Positions 25,401 to 40,400 of a stretch of 64,000 nucleotides of DNA are shown here, piece by piece; within the stretch, counting starts at the first letter, position 1; every line of letters begins with the position of its first letter. A program made the translations under genes and the position numbers. Source of the stretch: Rhyzopertha dominica (taxonomy: Eukaryota; Arthropoda; Insecta; Coleoptera; Bostrichidae); assembly GCA_025024175.1 (NCBI GenBank), contig QCXZ01000041.1, forward strand, positions 51,579,786-51,643,785, in the 5' to 3' direction. The notes below the pieces were generated by a model. It was given only the letters and a program-made list of their open reading frames with translations. It had not been told where the DNA came from and searched no databases.

Positions 25401-28400
25401 GTCTATTAAACACTTTAGTAAGAATGAAGCTTTCATTATACAAAAATTATAGTTCTTGAAGAAAACACTATCACCTGTCCAGCGACATTTGACTGACTAA
25501 AACGATCAGGTAAAAAAATCTTGTAACCTCTTGGGTAGGAAAGAAATGGTTGATAATAATGAAAGATTTAAATTAAATAACAAATTGAAACAACTTTTAA
25601 TCGTCGAAACAAAATAAAATGTTTTATAAAAGTTTAAAATGACACTAAGTTTTTACGGACTGCCTAAAACACATAAAGCTGGTTGTTACATCAGACCTGT
25701 TTGATTGTGTGATCTAATACTTCATAAAGTTTACCATTAGAAATACAGTGAACTTGATTGATACATTAAAAAATTAAAATTCCAAAAGATTCTTATAACT
25801 GTTTGTCTCTACTCCTCCAAAAGCAAACCTAGTACTTCAAAATTCCGATAGGGTCACTTTAATTTTGAAGTCAATTTCGCTCTTATTGAGGGCTCTTCAG
25901 ACTGCAATACCGAATAATTGACCAGAATAAACTTCACCAGAGTCATCGACAAGAACCTGGCTTAGGTCGCAAGTGGTTACCACAGTCGTAAACCGCCTTG
26001 TTTTGTTTAGGTGGCGCTGACGACATTTGCTCTCTTGAACACCAGTTCCGCAAGCTGCGGTTAATTCTTTCAGTATTCCTGCCTGAAGAGCTCCAACAGG
26101 GACGAAACTATTCGGTGGATCCGAATATAGATGTTTATTTATTACAACTCATCCAAATTAGTGAAGGGTAAAGAAAGACACCATCACGCAGTAAATAAAT
26201 GAACCGCTCACGAACTGGAGGAAGATGCACTCTTCCCTCTCAAGCGTCGATTCTTTGCCAAACAACCCCACTTTCTAACCCCAAGTTGGATTTCTGTCGC
26301 CTCGCTAACCAGCTGACTTTTATTTTCCGTGCCAGCGCTGTTATCCCGCCGTTTGGTTGACCTCTTCCGCTAATTTGATTGGCCACGACCACTACAGCGA
26401 TCCTACGTATTTATTTTTCCAGGAACTTGGGCAGCAACCTCATAGCATCGGTCCCCGTCGACGCATTCCCCCAAATGGAGAACCTCATCGTGTTGTAAGT
26501 AATTCAGCTGTTTATATTTTACGCGCGCGTTGACCCAAAAATCTCTATTCGATGCCGAACAATCGGCACACGACATGGGAATGCACAAAGGATTAAAGAA
26601 AACGCAGGAGGATATTGGCGTGGGCGAAATCACGTCGCACGTGGGGACAATTTAGATTAGGTGTGGTGTGGGGTTGGATGGGGTGAGATGAGAAGATGGG
26701 AATGCGGCTAAGGCGACAAATAACGCAGTTTTACAGAGCTCCTTTCTGTTTTCTCCAGTTGTGGTTTTGATTTCAGAATGGGATACTTGGAGGGGGGACA
26801 AAGTTTTTTTCATTTACGTAACCATTTAAAAACGCAAGGAAGAAAACTGAATTAAGGAACAGCTCAAGAAAAACTGACGGAAAGCTTTAATTTAGGAAAA
26901 ATTTGTTCGGTCTGATAAATCAAAACACTGGCAAAATGCAAGAGAGATCTTTTTTTATTAATATGTGATAACTTACTGCGAAAAATCTGACCTGGCTAAT
27001 GACATCTTTACTACGAATCTCTGATTTACTGGAACAGTATACAAAAAGACATGAAGACGTTCAAACTGGCTTCACTGAACATTTGTCACAGTTACATTTT
27101 TTCAGAAGCGGACAAAAAGTTTTTTCCTGTCAACAGGTGGGCGCCAAACGTTTTAAAGACAGTAACTTTGGCGTTTGCCCTTATACGTCAACTCTTTCAA
27201 CTTTTTGGTTTAAATTTACCATTATTTGAAGTCTACCAGATACAATCCAACATATTATTCTATCAGGTAATAATAAAATTTGCTTTAATCTGAAAAAAAA
27301 CGAGAATTGCCCTGATACTAGATCATTCATTAAAAGTCTTTAGAAACAGCTAAGTAGCCCTATAAAAATATTCCTTATTATACTGAAATTAGTAAATACT
27401 TTTGTGACACTATCTCTGAATAAAACAAAGGAATTCTGATAATAGGAATTGATTTCATCTGATTTTTTTTGCAGTTCTAATAATCACTTTACGTTTCAGG
27501 TATTAATACCGGAACATTTAATTTAAAAAATAGTTAAAAACAAGTGATCTCTAAGATACTCAGATTTATTCTTTTAATCTTAGCAACTTACAGAAATAAG
27601 GTGATACCTACAGAAATATGTTTCATTGTACTGGAACTGAATGCTTCTATAATACCATTCCAAAATTTACAGTGCAATTTTTGAATTAAATTAAATTAAT
27701 GTTTCACAATCTTGTGTGGATTTAATAATTATTTAAAAATGTACCTACAATAAAACAAAACTTGCTTGTTGTGATTGACAAAATGACATTTCCCAGGTTA
27801 GCATTATGCAATGATTAGAAGGTACGCAGAAGAGATGATAGCAATCCAAAGAAATTCTTATAGTGCAGCTAATACCATTTTAAATCTATAGATTTTCCTT
27901 AGGTAGAAAAAGAAAAAAGCTAAGCTCTAATCAAGTTTCATAAATTTATAGTAGCACGACATATTTTTAATCGTGAAAATATTTTTGGGTTTTAATTTTG
28001 GGCAGATTTAACAAGCATTTAGGATTTCGTACATAAATAACACAACATCCATAAAAGAATGAGTAGAAAAAATAGTCACATAAAAACTGGTCTGAATTTT
28101 TATCATAAATTCTATTTGTGAACACAAGAATGAAGATATTCTCATAGTTTTTTCTTTAAAGCACCAATTTCTAATTTCAGAAGGTTTCTAGGACGGTTAT
28201 AGAAGAAATGAACTGCATAGTGGGTACTATTTTGGTCGCAAGTATTCATTGACCAATAACTATGTGGATGCTACTGCCATAAATATACAGGGAATGGAAC
28301 TATCCATCTTGTGATACATCATTTGAAAGCTTATTTCACAAAGAGTCTGGCCATGTAATTAGTTTTACCACGTTTAACTTATTGTCGGGGTAATAGTTTA

Positions 28401-31400
28401 ATAGTGCCTACGAAACAGGTTGCTTATTAAATTGAATATTTTGGACTCTTTTCAACAAAATGTATTTTATTTTAGAGCGGAAATAAAATTTGTCCTTACG
28501 AGAACCCAAAATTTAAACAAACAACTTGTAAAAAATATGACACTTAAAAAAACTCCCAGAATACTGAAAATTTTCTTTTAACATTATTATTAACATTAAA
28601 GTATTTATCATGTAATTTTTTAGAAACTCCATGTCCACGAAAAAGAAAAATTATTTATTTNTAACTCCAAAAACAGTGTGAACAAAACCATAGAAATTCA
28701 AACCTTACAATAGAAAATTTTAAGTATTTTTGGCAATTTGCTTAGGTGCAACAATTATTTTTAACAAGTTTTTTTAAGCTTAAGTANGGACAATTTTTAT
28801 TGTAACTGCAAGACAATAAATTTTGTTAAAAAATGTCCAAAATATTCCATTTTATAAGCCACTTGCTACAATGCACTTTTTGACCCACTACCCCGTCAAT
28901 GGGTAAAAAATAGTAAAACTAATTACATGGCAAGACTCCTTGTGTAATAAGCTTTTAAATGATGTATCGTAAGATGGGTAGTTCCATTTAAAATTTTTGA
29001 AGGGGTATCTACCCCGCTAAGAGGGTAAGCGCTATCCATTAAAAACTTATCTCAAAAGTTGTCCCCCTGCAAACAAAAGTTTACCTGTTTTTGCAAAATT
29101 TTAAATTTTTCCTCTATTTAAAGTTATTTAAGGTGTGAAGTTTTCAAAAAATCACCCTGTATACTTGTAATACATCAGTGCTTAGTTACACTGGTAATAT
29201 TTTCATATAATAAAAAAGAAGTATCCTAATTTATATGCCGTGACCTGCAATCTTTTAACATTAAAAATTTGCTGTAATAGAATGTTGTAACGTCGTAAAA
29301 ACAGAATACCCTGGTCAGTATACTTCAGTTATATTATAAATGTTATTTTATTAAAATTGGGTCTTACATGAAAATTATATCAACATAGTACAAATTGAAA
29401 TAACTTATAGTACATTAAAATTTCCAAAGCATTTTCTTGCATCGAACTAAGTTCAGTAAATTGCTAGTCTTTGTGTTTTAATACATAGAAGTTGACTAAA
29501 TACGAACTATGAATACACTATTATATGAATAATTATAAGTATGTTGAGAACAGCCACTGTTTTTTAATCATTTGTTATGCATGTGCCTGTTCTATAAACA
29601 ATTTATTATCATGTACTTTTTTCCTATAGAAAACAATTTCTTACTGTGGGCAACCGCTGTTTTCACATTGGGCAATACTGTCATCAAAACGTATCTGAAA
29701 TATAAAGATTACTTTGGAGTAATTGGACTACCTATAACAAATAAAAACCAACGTATCAGTGAAATGAATGCAGATTCCACAAATCGCAACGGCCCAGGAG
29801 CGGTACAACGCAAGACTTGTTAGCAATTTAAATAGTCAGTTTCACAAGGCGAACGTTAAACATAAATCACTCTACTTTTTCAGGATCTAAATAACGCTCC
29901 GGCAAAACTGCATTTCCTTCCGATGTAGAAACGTAACTGCGCTTATCTCGATACGTTCCTTCGAATTTTTGCTACCAGGAGGCAAACAGTGGAGCAGTCG
30001 ACGCCCTTAGTAATTTTTTCCCGTGATTACAGCTGCCATACTAATACTCACGTCACACGTTTCATAATAATAGCAGAAAGATGTATCTTGAAATATAAAT
30101 TGAGGGAGGTGGCTAGTGATGGGATGTTCCTGTGCTTAAATCATAAAATATAGCAACTACTGACCATTTTGCGTCTTTGACCTCTTTATAAGAACTGACT
30201 TATTCTTACTTAGAGAGTACTGCAAGGCTCAGAAGAGATGATAATCAGATGAAACAACATCTGGTTAATACGAGAATCCAGAATCTTTTGTTTTTTTAGG
30301 AAATCATAATCGCATTATGATTCTGGAAGATGACCTTCCATTATTGCAATCACAATGTTTTACTTTTATCCAGTACAGTTTGCACAACGTTTAGGAATAT
30401 CGCGCTTAGCAGTTTTTCGTAACAGTTTTCTAATAAATAGCCGTTGTTCCTTCATCAGTCATCCTTCTTCTGTAAGTAGGTTTAAGAGCAATTTGCATAA
30501 TCCGCTAAAAACTACCCAATGGATTTCAATAATTGCCAATTTCCTCATTTGTTTGAAAAGAATAAGTTGCTAAAAACTAAAAAATATTCGAAGTTTTCCT
30601 CTAAATTTTGAGGGAGCTTATATTCCAGGAAGACTCACAAACAATTATGAAACTATGGCTTCTGGAAAACTATGGAAATGACCTGAACATATGGATGGAT
30701 GAAATGTTACGAAAGACACACTGAGTCAAATAGTGAAAATGATTTTTTGGAATTCTTGTAATACTCCAATTTAGTGTTGTTTCATTTCAAGAAGAATTAT
30801 CTATCAAAGTTTAATGGCAAAATTTCAACCGCCAAACGGTCTTCTTCAGTAGCTCCGAAAGGGAAAACTCGCCCATCACTACCACAATTTCAGACAAAAG
30901 ATTACCAGATTCATAACATCGGCGGGACAAAGCCTGAAAAATAAACTGGCTTAATGGCTGGGCTTTAAAAGGTGTTAGGTCGTGATAGTGGCCGCGCGAG
31001 CAAGTTATAAATGGCCAACTGTATTTTCTGTTGTGCGGCGACGACATTTCGTCTTCGGTGATGTACGGTCGAGCCGTAGCGCTAATTCGCCTGGCGATAT
31101 TTCTCTGCTTTGAAGTCTCGAGAAGTTTATGTGGATGTTAACTAGGTGATTATTTTCGGCTTTTGATGGGGTATTTCGGGACGAATTAAAAATTTCGACC
31201 GGACTACACATCAAAGTTATGATGTATTTTGTCGGAACGTCCGCGGAGTGGGGAGCGATTTTTAAATTTTTGACGGGCCTCTTGGGTGTTCTGGAATTAG
31301 TTATCGAAAATATATTTATTGAGATCCACTAATTACAGAAGTTAGCACTTCTGTTAATAAAAATCTCGGAAACAGTGAGAGATTGATGGCCTTCAATAAT

Positions 31401-34400
31401 TTGATAAAACATTGTTGGAAAGAATGCTTCCAGGTGATTTAGAAAAGGCCATGTTATAGTTACAGCAATATGGGGCTCCACTACATAATTCAACAGTAGC
31501 CTGTAATTATTTAAATGAGCATTTCCAAAATCAATGGATTGGTAATAAGGAAGTTCTCAAGTTTATTGAGTTATTAAGTTTAAAGTAAGACTAATGTGTT
31601 ACATATCAAATTATTCGGAAAAATGAATGCAGACGATTGGTGTATTCAGAAGATATAATACAAATCACAACGCGACCGAATATTTTAGGGTACTGCCATT
31701 CATGTTATGGTATAGTGATTAGGGGTTCCTACTGAACTTAAAGAGAACGATAGTAAACTGGACTTCTTCCCCATTATACCCAAATAAAATAAAGAAAAAA
31801 AAACAGCCGCACTATTAATGAACTAACAAGATCAAGGACAGGAGGAAATTATTAAAAACCAAAGTTTTGTAGACTATCACTTGTATCTTTGCATAACTGA
31901 ATAAATTTTGCATAAAACTTTTAGTTCACTTTCATAGTATAGTAGACATCTAAAGTTACGAGGTAGGTTAATGATGATTGTGCGTTCCATGTATAATAAA
32001 GAAAACGCGTGCCGATTTTTATTAAGACAAGCCCACGTTTTCTTGTGACCTACATTTTTGTATCGGAAATGTCACTATTACACTCACTTCTACTATCGTG
32101 TGGATAAAATAACAGTAATTATAAAGAGATCTGATACAGCTACTTATGTGTTGACCCATGCAATTAGGAGTCGTAATTTCGTAATCGTGCAATCATAAAG
32201 TACTTAAATGGTATTTTCTAAATCAAATAAAGAACTTGTGAACTAAACAATAGAATAGAATTATGAACTTATATAATATTTTGAATAGAAGTAACAACCT
32301 GCTTCACCGCCAAAAAAAAGACGCGTCATTTAAGATGTCATTAACATTAGAGACCTCACCATTCAAACCCAGGTAGCCGCTTTCGTTTCACTCCCATCAA
32401 CACTTAACTAAATGTCAGCTATCACGTATGATTTTCTCTAACGTAATATCTAGGTTAGCGTTTCCAGTCGGTAAATTACACTTGACACTTTATAGAACCA
32501 ACAACAGGCCATTAGGCTTTTAACTCACTGTGTTTACAAGAATCTAAGGCGTTTTATAGTTCATAAAACTTATTATTAATTACAGTGTATAGTACGGGAC
32601 GCGTAGCAGGGATTATTGGCTTTAAATAGACCGGTAGATCCAGCTATAGTTAGAGCTAGACAGTAGCGTTGCAAGGGATGAGCTAGACGCGCCTTGAAGA
32701 AATAGAGTAATAATAAGTATTAATGATTTTATTTTCTAATTAATCGTGAAAGTATAAACATAATTTGAGAGAAATCCAACAGGATCCCAAACAAAGGTGT
32801 TGTGTTTTGAAAATTTTAGGAATGTTGAAGATTAATTTTCATATCATAAATTCTGGTTCTTCAACTTATTAAGTAACTTGTAAATTATAAGCACAATTTG
32901 GTCCAACTTCAGCAAACATAAAATGCTTTAGTTCTACTATAATGGACAAAAAAATAGTAAATCTTTTAAATTATTTTAAAAATATTTGAAGTCAGAAAGG
33001 TGAAATATTTTGATTTTGAACTAACAACCTAGCAATAACAATAAGCTGTAGAAATAAGATTTTAATAATTTTAGATTTGTTGAACCAAATACGGGGTTCG
33101 TATACTGTCTACCAGATTTTGTTGTACAGTTATGCTGACCACGTTTCATTATTGGTAATCTTGCTAAAGTATTGCGTAAATTTCAAAAACTTGAGTGAAT
33201 TAAACTGTAGTAAAAACGTTAAATTTTTGACTACAATTTGTACATTTCCTTGTCTACGTAGCTACAACATGCGCTTTAACTTTATCACTCGTGCTACTGG
33301 TGCCATCACTCCATGGTCTTTTTTTATACATTTCAGGTTGCTCAAGAGGAATCAGATTACGGAAATAGCAGACGATGCATTCGTCAATTTGACGTCGCTT
33401 AGCGTAGTGTAAGTAGAAACACGGATATCCATTTATCTATTTGGGAGCCTACCTCGAAAACATGACATGTGTATACAATAGTTAGCCTGTTACGGATTTA
33501 GAACTAAACGAACCGCATGCAAAGTCTGTGTCGATAAAAAATTACCGATTGACTTGGGTTTTTTAAAGAGACATTGCCTAATCGAGTGACTTTTTCAGGG
33601 AATTGGACGACAACCTCTTAACGCAGATCCCTNTCGCACTGACCAAGCTACCAGCTCTGCAGGACTTGTAAGTTTAATGGTTATTGCCCGCTTTTATACG
33701 GTTCTCGATAGCGCCTTTCGAGTTCTTTCGTAGGCAATTTGCTTAGGACAAAGCAATTCGATATAATACTACGTGTGCTGCATATTTATTGAAACGTTTC
33801 TGACAAAGAACGCCTTGGATATCATCGTCGTTGGCCATTCGCTTTTTTATATCTCAGTTATTATTAAAGCTAGAGAAATAAGATTTTTGCGCTACTGTTT
33901 TACCTTTTTAAAATGAATTCGCGGGGAAAACAGATTTGGGTTAACTTTTTTACTTTTTAAAAGATAGTTTAAAATTGAAAAACTTTAATCTTTCTGAAAG
34001 ATCCTGTGACGGTCAGACTTATGCAGAATTTTTTGAAGCGGCGTTTTTGATACCTCAGACTCTTTTTTCATTTCTCTTAAGCATATCTTTGGATTTGCCT
34101 CGAACTTTACTATAACACGACCTATCTTTTCTTATGTTCTCGATCGTGGCTTTTCAAATAATCAGTAAGATAGACAAGCGGTTTCTATTGAACTAGTATT
34201 GGTTAGTACTTCTGTGTGTAGATTTGTCTACTCTCAGAAAAAGCAAAAGTGTAACACTAGCTATTAGCTAATAATATACCACATACCTCTCTAAATATAT
34301 TTCTGCAGTTGATCAAAATTAGATCCGCATCCATAAAAGATGCTGATCGTAAGTAAATAGAAGACGTTTTATCCAAAAACTAATTAATTCAAGCGTATAA

Positions 34401-37400
34401 TTAATTAATTATTTCGTTAATATCAAGGTTAAAAGGAGAACGCGTTTATGACACGAGCAGTGACTTATTGGAGCTAGTTCAGTAAAGTTTACAAACTACA
34501 AATCATTGACGAAGAGCGGTTTTTTTTGTTAATTCCATATAACAATGCTGCTAAATAAAAAGTGTTTCTTCAACTTCAACCTTTAAATTCGACTAAACTG
34601 TGCAACTATGATGAAAGAATAGAGAACTAAAAATATTTTAAAAAAGGGGGCGAACCATGCTTAGGACCACTCGAGAGCTGTATTTATAGTTTAGGTCAAT
34701 TTCTCAATGACTACTAACCCTCCCATTCATCGCATATGTTTCAGGTCGATATCCGGCAACAGGATTAAATACATCCCGGCTGGATTACTCCAGAAGACTC
34801 CCGGACTGGCCCTGCTGGAGTTAAAGGGCAATCCCTTAATTGCGGTGGATTCCCACGCCTTTTCTTTCCTACCTCGACTGCGAAAGCTGCAAGTATTACA
34901 TACTCTTAGCGGAATTAGACCGCCAGATGTAGCAAAAACAGAAATCCGGTTTAATATACAAGCCCCTTAAATTACTTTAAATAGAGCAAAAAATTAAACT
35001 TTCAAATCCAACATGTAGTGGAAATTTGCTTTTAAAAGAGCCTAAAAAATTGGAATACCTGTTGAAAATATATGTTACATCTAAATAAGATGCCCAGAAC
35101 ATTCGTAAACTTTCTTTTCACATTACCGCGATTAAAATTTCGACTAGAAGGTTTTTATACTGAGTTGGCCAGTTATTTGCTTCGTGTTTTAATTTTTTAA
35201 ATGAAAAATACATTGTAATGCTAAATAATAATAGTGTGAAAAGGAAATTATATATTCACGAAACAAGGAAAATGCGCTAAATTTATCTCGACGAAGAGTC
35301 TTTTTAATCTTGTTTTTTCGGACTCTAGTACAAATATTAAATTTTGTTCAAAATAGTCCAGAATATTCCATTTAATAAGCAACTTACTTTGTAGTATTCA
35401 TCTATCTATTATCCCATAAATGATAAACATCTATAGTAAAACTAATTACTTAGCAAGACTTCGAATAAAATAGGCTTTCAAATAATGTTTGCATTTGGAT
35501 ATGAGATGGAGTTTGGTATCATATAAAGGTAAAGCTCGCTTCTTCTTTGAAATCCTTTACAAGTTATGTAAGCGCTTTTCAAGTTCCTTTTCGAAAATTC
35601 CACCCCTCGTCTGACCTTCGCCCCATTCGATTGTTTCAGGATACTGTCCGAAGCCAAAGGCTTAACCTCTTTTCCGGACCTAAACGGCACCACGGCCCTC
35701 GAAGTATTAAGGATCGACAGGGCGGGTATATCAACCGTACCGACGTCCCTGTGCGTAACCTGTCCAAAGTTAAAAAGCCTGTAAGTTCCGGCCACTTCAC
35801 CCCCCACATTTCCTGACCCTCTTGTTTCAGGGACATGAAATCCAACCGGCTGGACTCGATTCCCGACCTGAACAAGTGCAAAGACATGAGGGTGCTGTAA
35901 GTGCTGTAATTTTGCGAAAGACGATCGCCCGTATTTTATAACTGACTTAGCCGATCGGTTGCAGGGACCTCGCCAGCAACAGGATCAAGACGCTGGAGGG
36001 AAAGCCCTTCAGGGGGATGACGCAGATGCACGATCTGCTTTTGGGCAACAACGAGATCCAATATATTCCGCACGATGCATTCTACAATCTATCAAGGCTG
36101 CAAGTGTTGTAAGTAGTATTTGTGCCCTGCTTTGCTCGGCGATTTATGGAGCGNTGCAATTCAGGGATGGGGTGGTATTATNCAAGCTGTCGCGGGGTGA
36201 ATTGGGCGTTTTAAAATAGCGCAGATTGGAGACGATATGAAGTGTAAAAGAACTGAGGTGGGGTTGGCAATTTACGGGAGATGCAATGTACTGACAGCGT
36301 CAGATTTTTAGATTCCGGCGCACTAGAGATGGAGGGCCTTTTTTGTCTGTCAGAGGAGCAGCTTAAGATAAGAAGATATGATCTGTGTTGTGAGCTCAGA
36401 AGATTTATTTGCTAAGAATTGTGGCGAGACACGAAATCAACTACTTCATTTTTATGGGGTGCAACGCACGCTACTAGATTAATAACAGTACCTAATACCT
36501 AATATTCACTGGTTCCTTTCCTTACCATCTTGTTTTTTTAAGTTTATTTAACATCGTGCTTGGTTTTTGAGTATGAATTTTTTAAAGCAAGTGTCATATT
36601 TCCATTTAAAATAAAAATGAATATTCCCAAAAAGACTGTCGAATTAATCAACGATTCTGAGGAGGCAGCACCAAAAACTTACAGTTTGACGTTTGATGAT
36701 TTATTATTTTTGTTGTTTATCTGTGTTGTTTACTAAGCTTGTCGGCTGTGTTATAGTTTTGAACGTACCTACTAGTCTAATATACCCATGGAATCTCATA
36801 TAGATAGTAGAATTTCGGTAATTCATTATTCACACTTAGATTAAGGATGCATACAGTACAATTAATAGTGCTCAATCGTTTTATTACTATAATCGTAAAA
36901 TATAACGACACTGCACATGATATTCTTATCTAATGAAACTTAAATAACCTGATTCTATAATTTCAGAGACCTCGAAAGCAACAAAATTTCCTACATACAC
37001 CCAGACGCGTTCCTACCGATTTCCAAAATAGAAGACCTGTAAGTTCCTCTCTCACACCCAAAAAAAAAACTTAACTTTTCATCTACGCTTTCTCTTTCAG
37101 GAATCTAGGAAACAACATATTCGCCCATCTTCCGTCAGCAGGTCTGGAGCGCCTGCTACACTTGAAAGTTTTCAATAACCCTTTTTTGAGGGAGTTTCCA
37201 CCGCCAGAAGAATTTCCTCGGATACAGACGCTGGTTTTGGCGTACGCTTATCACTGTTGCGCTTTTTTACCGCTGATACCGTCTAATCCACCGCCCAAGG
37301 CTAAGGATATCATCGTATTTCCTGATATCGATGACATAGATTTAAACATTTGGAATTCGAGCACTCTGGATCTTTGGCCTACGCAACGTAAGTAAATTTA

Positions 37401-40400
37401 AGACAGAAACGAACTGCTTAGGCGAAAAGTTGTACCTAATTTCACTATTTCTGATTGGGGTAGAAAGATCAATCTTCACTAAATACTGCATCTCAGTCAT
37501 AAGAAATAGCCTGATCTAGAGTAAGTTAGTTTTAGTCTACCTGAGAAGTGTTGTAACATTTTCGAAATGATTTTACTAGAAAAGAAGTTTCAACGAGGTA
37601 TTTTTCACAAAAAAATAATCAGTTTTCATAGTATCAGGTCTTTTGACGATTTATTGCAAAAATGTAATGAATTTAAATTGCCTAATGTGTCAGTGTGTCT
37701 CTTTAACATTAAAGCGTTAACTAACGACGAATTTGTCAAAACAACTTTTGTATTTTTATACTGTTCAAATGGTTTTAAATGCTGTTTATACCTCTAATTA
37801 AAAAATATCTTCCTATGTATGCAACGTAAACTATACTACAGTCGTTGCATGAAAAACTCATTTACGGTAGAAAATGCAGTATATAATCTACGAGAAGAAA
37901 GTAATTTAGGTAATATAAATGACACTTTATCACTAAACTTAAGTGAATGTCAGATTTCAATACATTTTTTGTTATTAAAATAGTGGTATTGAAAGAAAAT
38001 TTAAATCTTGTTTGATAGGCATCTACAGTGAATTTTGAAGGTTCAAGATATTATAGGGAACAAAATTCCACCATTATATTAATTTGTAATAAGTGGAATT
38101 TCTGTAACAAACAAGATCTATGACAGGACAATCATTGTGTACTTAGGAAACCCATGAGTCTTGCTGTTAAGGGTAGGTGAATAAAATGTGTGATTTGAAA
38201 GTGCAGTTAAAAGTTTCTAAAGTTGGTTCAACCTTGTATAAAAGTTCGTTTTATTTATTGTTAAATTTAATTACTATTTTCCACGAATTTACTTTTTTTT
38301 GCTAGTATAACTATGCAGTTTTATTTGCTGTAATTAGAATAAAGTTAATGTTCTTTGTTGACTTGGCAAAATGTTTAAGATATCCTAAATTGACAGTCAA
38401 CTGCCAGTACATAGACATCTTCATTATCAGCTTGCCTGGAAGGAATAAATTTTAATACTTATTTCGAAAAAACTAGACCAGCTTTATTGTTTACGAATTT
38501 GGCACGGAATTTAAATTGTTTGTGCTTTTGACGAAATTTACCAAATTATTTAGGTTGTTACCAAGATACATTGTTTGTTATAAGATACATATCTTGGTTG
38601 TTTCTAAAGCAACATAAGCTTTGGTTCTGTTGGGTGAAATTTTGACGCAGCGAAAACGAGTACTAAGTCTTATCAAGCTTAAATGAATCATATCTTAACA
38701 AGTCGCTTTCGTTCCAGCAAGTATTTTAGATATTTATTGATCTGAGTTGCTTCACTAGCTTCAGTCGAAATAGAAAACTGATCCGTTTCTCAAAGATGAC
38801 TTATTACAATTAATATCCGCTTTATTTACAATGATATGGTACCTACTAAATCATTATTAGATTATCAAAACTATAAAATATGAACTTTTACAACTATTTT
38901 GACAAAATCGCTTTGGGAAATGGACAATTTTTCTATTTTTTAAATACATTTTTTCGCAACATGCCTTGAATTGCTAATAGTGCAAACAAAAGTAGTTCCT
39001 GTATTAAATTCCCCGTTCTTGAGTTAAAATTTTGAGCGGTAAACATTTTCTTTCAGAGAACATCAGCCACAAATTCGGCAAAAAGTTTCAAGCTATCTGG
39101 GACAACATCCGTTCCGACTTTACCTATCCGGGCAACTTTCCCTCTTACTTGGAGGAGTACAGCGAAGACGACGGTACCAGGGTGGCGGGCAGCGAAATTC
39201 CCCCGGGAAAAATTCACTGCCTGCCTCTTCCTGGTCCGTTTCTGCCCTGTCAAGACCTTTTCGACTGGTGGACGCTGCGGTGCGGCGTCTGGATAGTTTT
39301 TCTGTGCGCCATGTTGGGGAATGGTACCGTGGTGTTCGTGTTGATATTTTCCCGCAGCAAGATGGACGTGCCCAGGTTTTTGGTGTGCAATTTGGCGGCG
39401 GCCGATTTTTTCATGGGGATCTACTTGGGTAAGTGGGGTGTGACGGATTTTATCGCGAGAAAATGGGATGTAGTAAACAAAACTCTAATTAGTAGCCTGA
39501 CCTGAACTGAACCGGAGTTGAATGTGCAATTTTGGGATGTAACTCCGTATATCTTGTGATTATCGAAATGTAAACGTTTAGAAGAATCAACGTACCAAAA
39601 GCCGAATTAAGAAAGCATCCGCCCGTTCCCATAAAGCTGCAGTTCTGTATACTCCTGAAAATTACGACTACTACGAAAATCGACTATAATTTTCAAACAA
39701 AGCACAATAGAACCGGCTCGCCTTCATGTTATCTAATTAAATGATTGAGATTTCAGCGTTATATCACAAAGTTACTCAAACATTTATACGAATAAATCTG
39801 TTTGTTAAAATCTAAATTAAAATGACCATCTTAAAAGTAAACGAATTTAAGTACAAGGATACTATCAGAAACACCATGATTGTGAACTATAAAAATGAGA
39901 ATCAATTAATACTAGGTACTCACCAGGAAATTTGTAGTAGCTGCACATTTCTTCTTCCTTCAATGCACCTGAAAAAATAAAAGAAATGTAAATTTCAATA
40001 AATATCAGATTCTTAAAAGGAGCCTAAGTAACCAGCATAAGCAATGCATTTTATAATGGGTGCTTCAAAAAGATACCAAACCTGAATGAGCTACAAGCTA
40101 CAGGTAGGGTTGCTACCTATATACGAGTATTAGATCTTCTATTTTTTCCAAATTTTTTGACTTCTATCAAAGTTAATTTCTGTTTCCCTATAGTTTGTAT
40201 TTTTTCAAAATAATTGTATAAGGCATTGACGATGGCCATTTAAGACCGAAAGCGTTCTACCAATTAATATTTAATAAAGTGGAGAAGACTTTGATATTTG
40301 AATGATTTCCATCACTGTTATAAGTTAAATATTGTGATACTCTATATTTGATGAAGTTGTTATCTGCCTTCTTGATTTCATACAAGGCTATAAAAATAAA

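Noticed and set aside
35959..36219. 86-codon ORF spanning an LRR exon and its intron
   Set aside because: Reads the LRR exon out of frame and runs through a good gtaagt donor.
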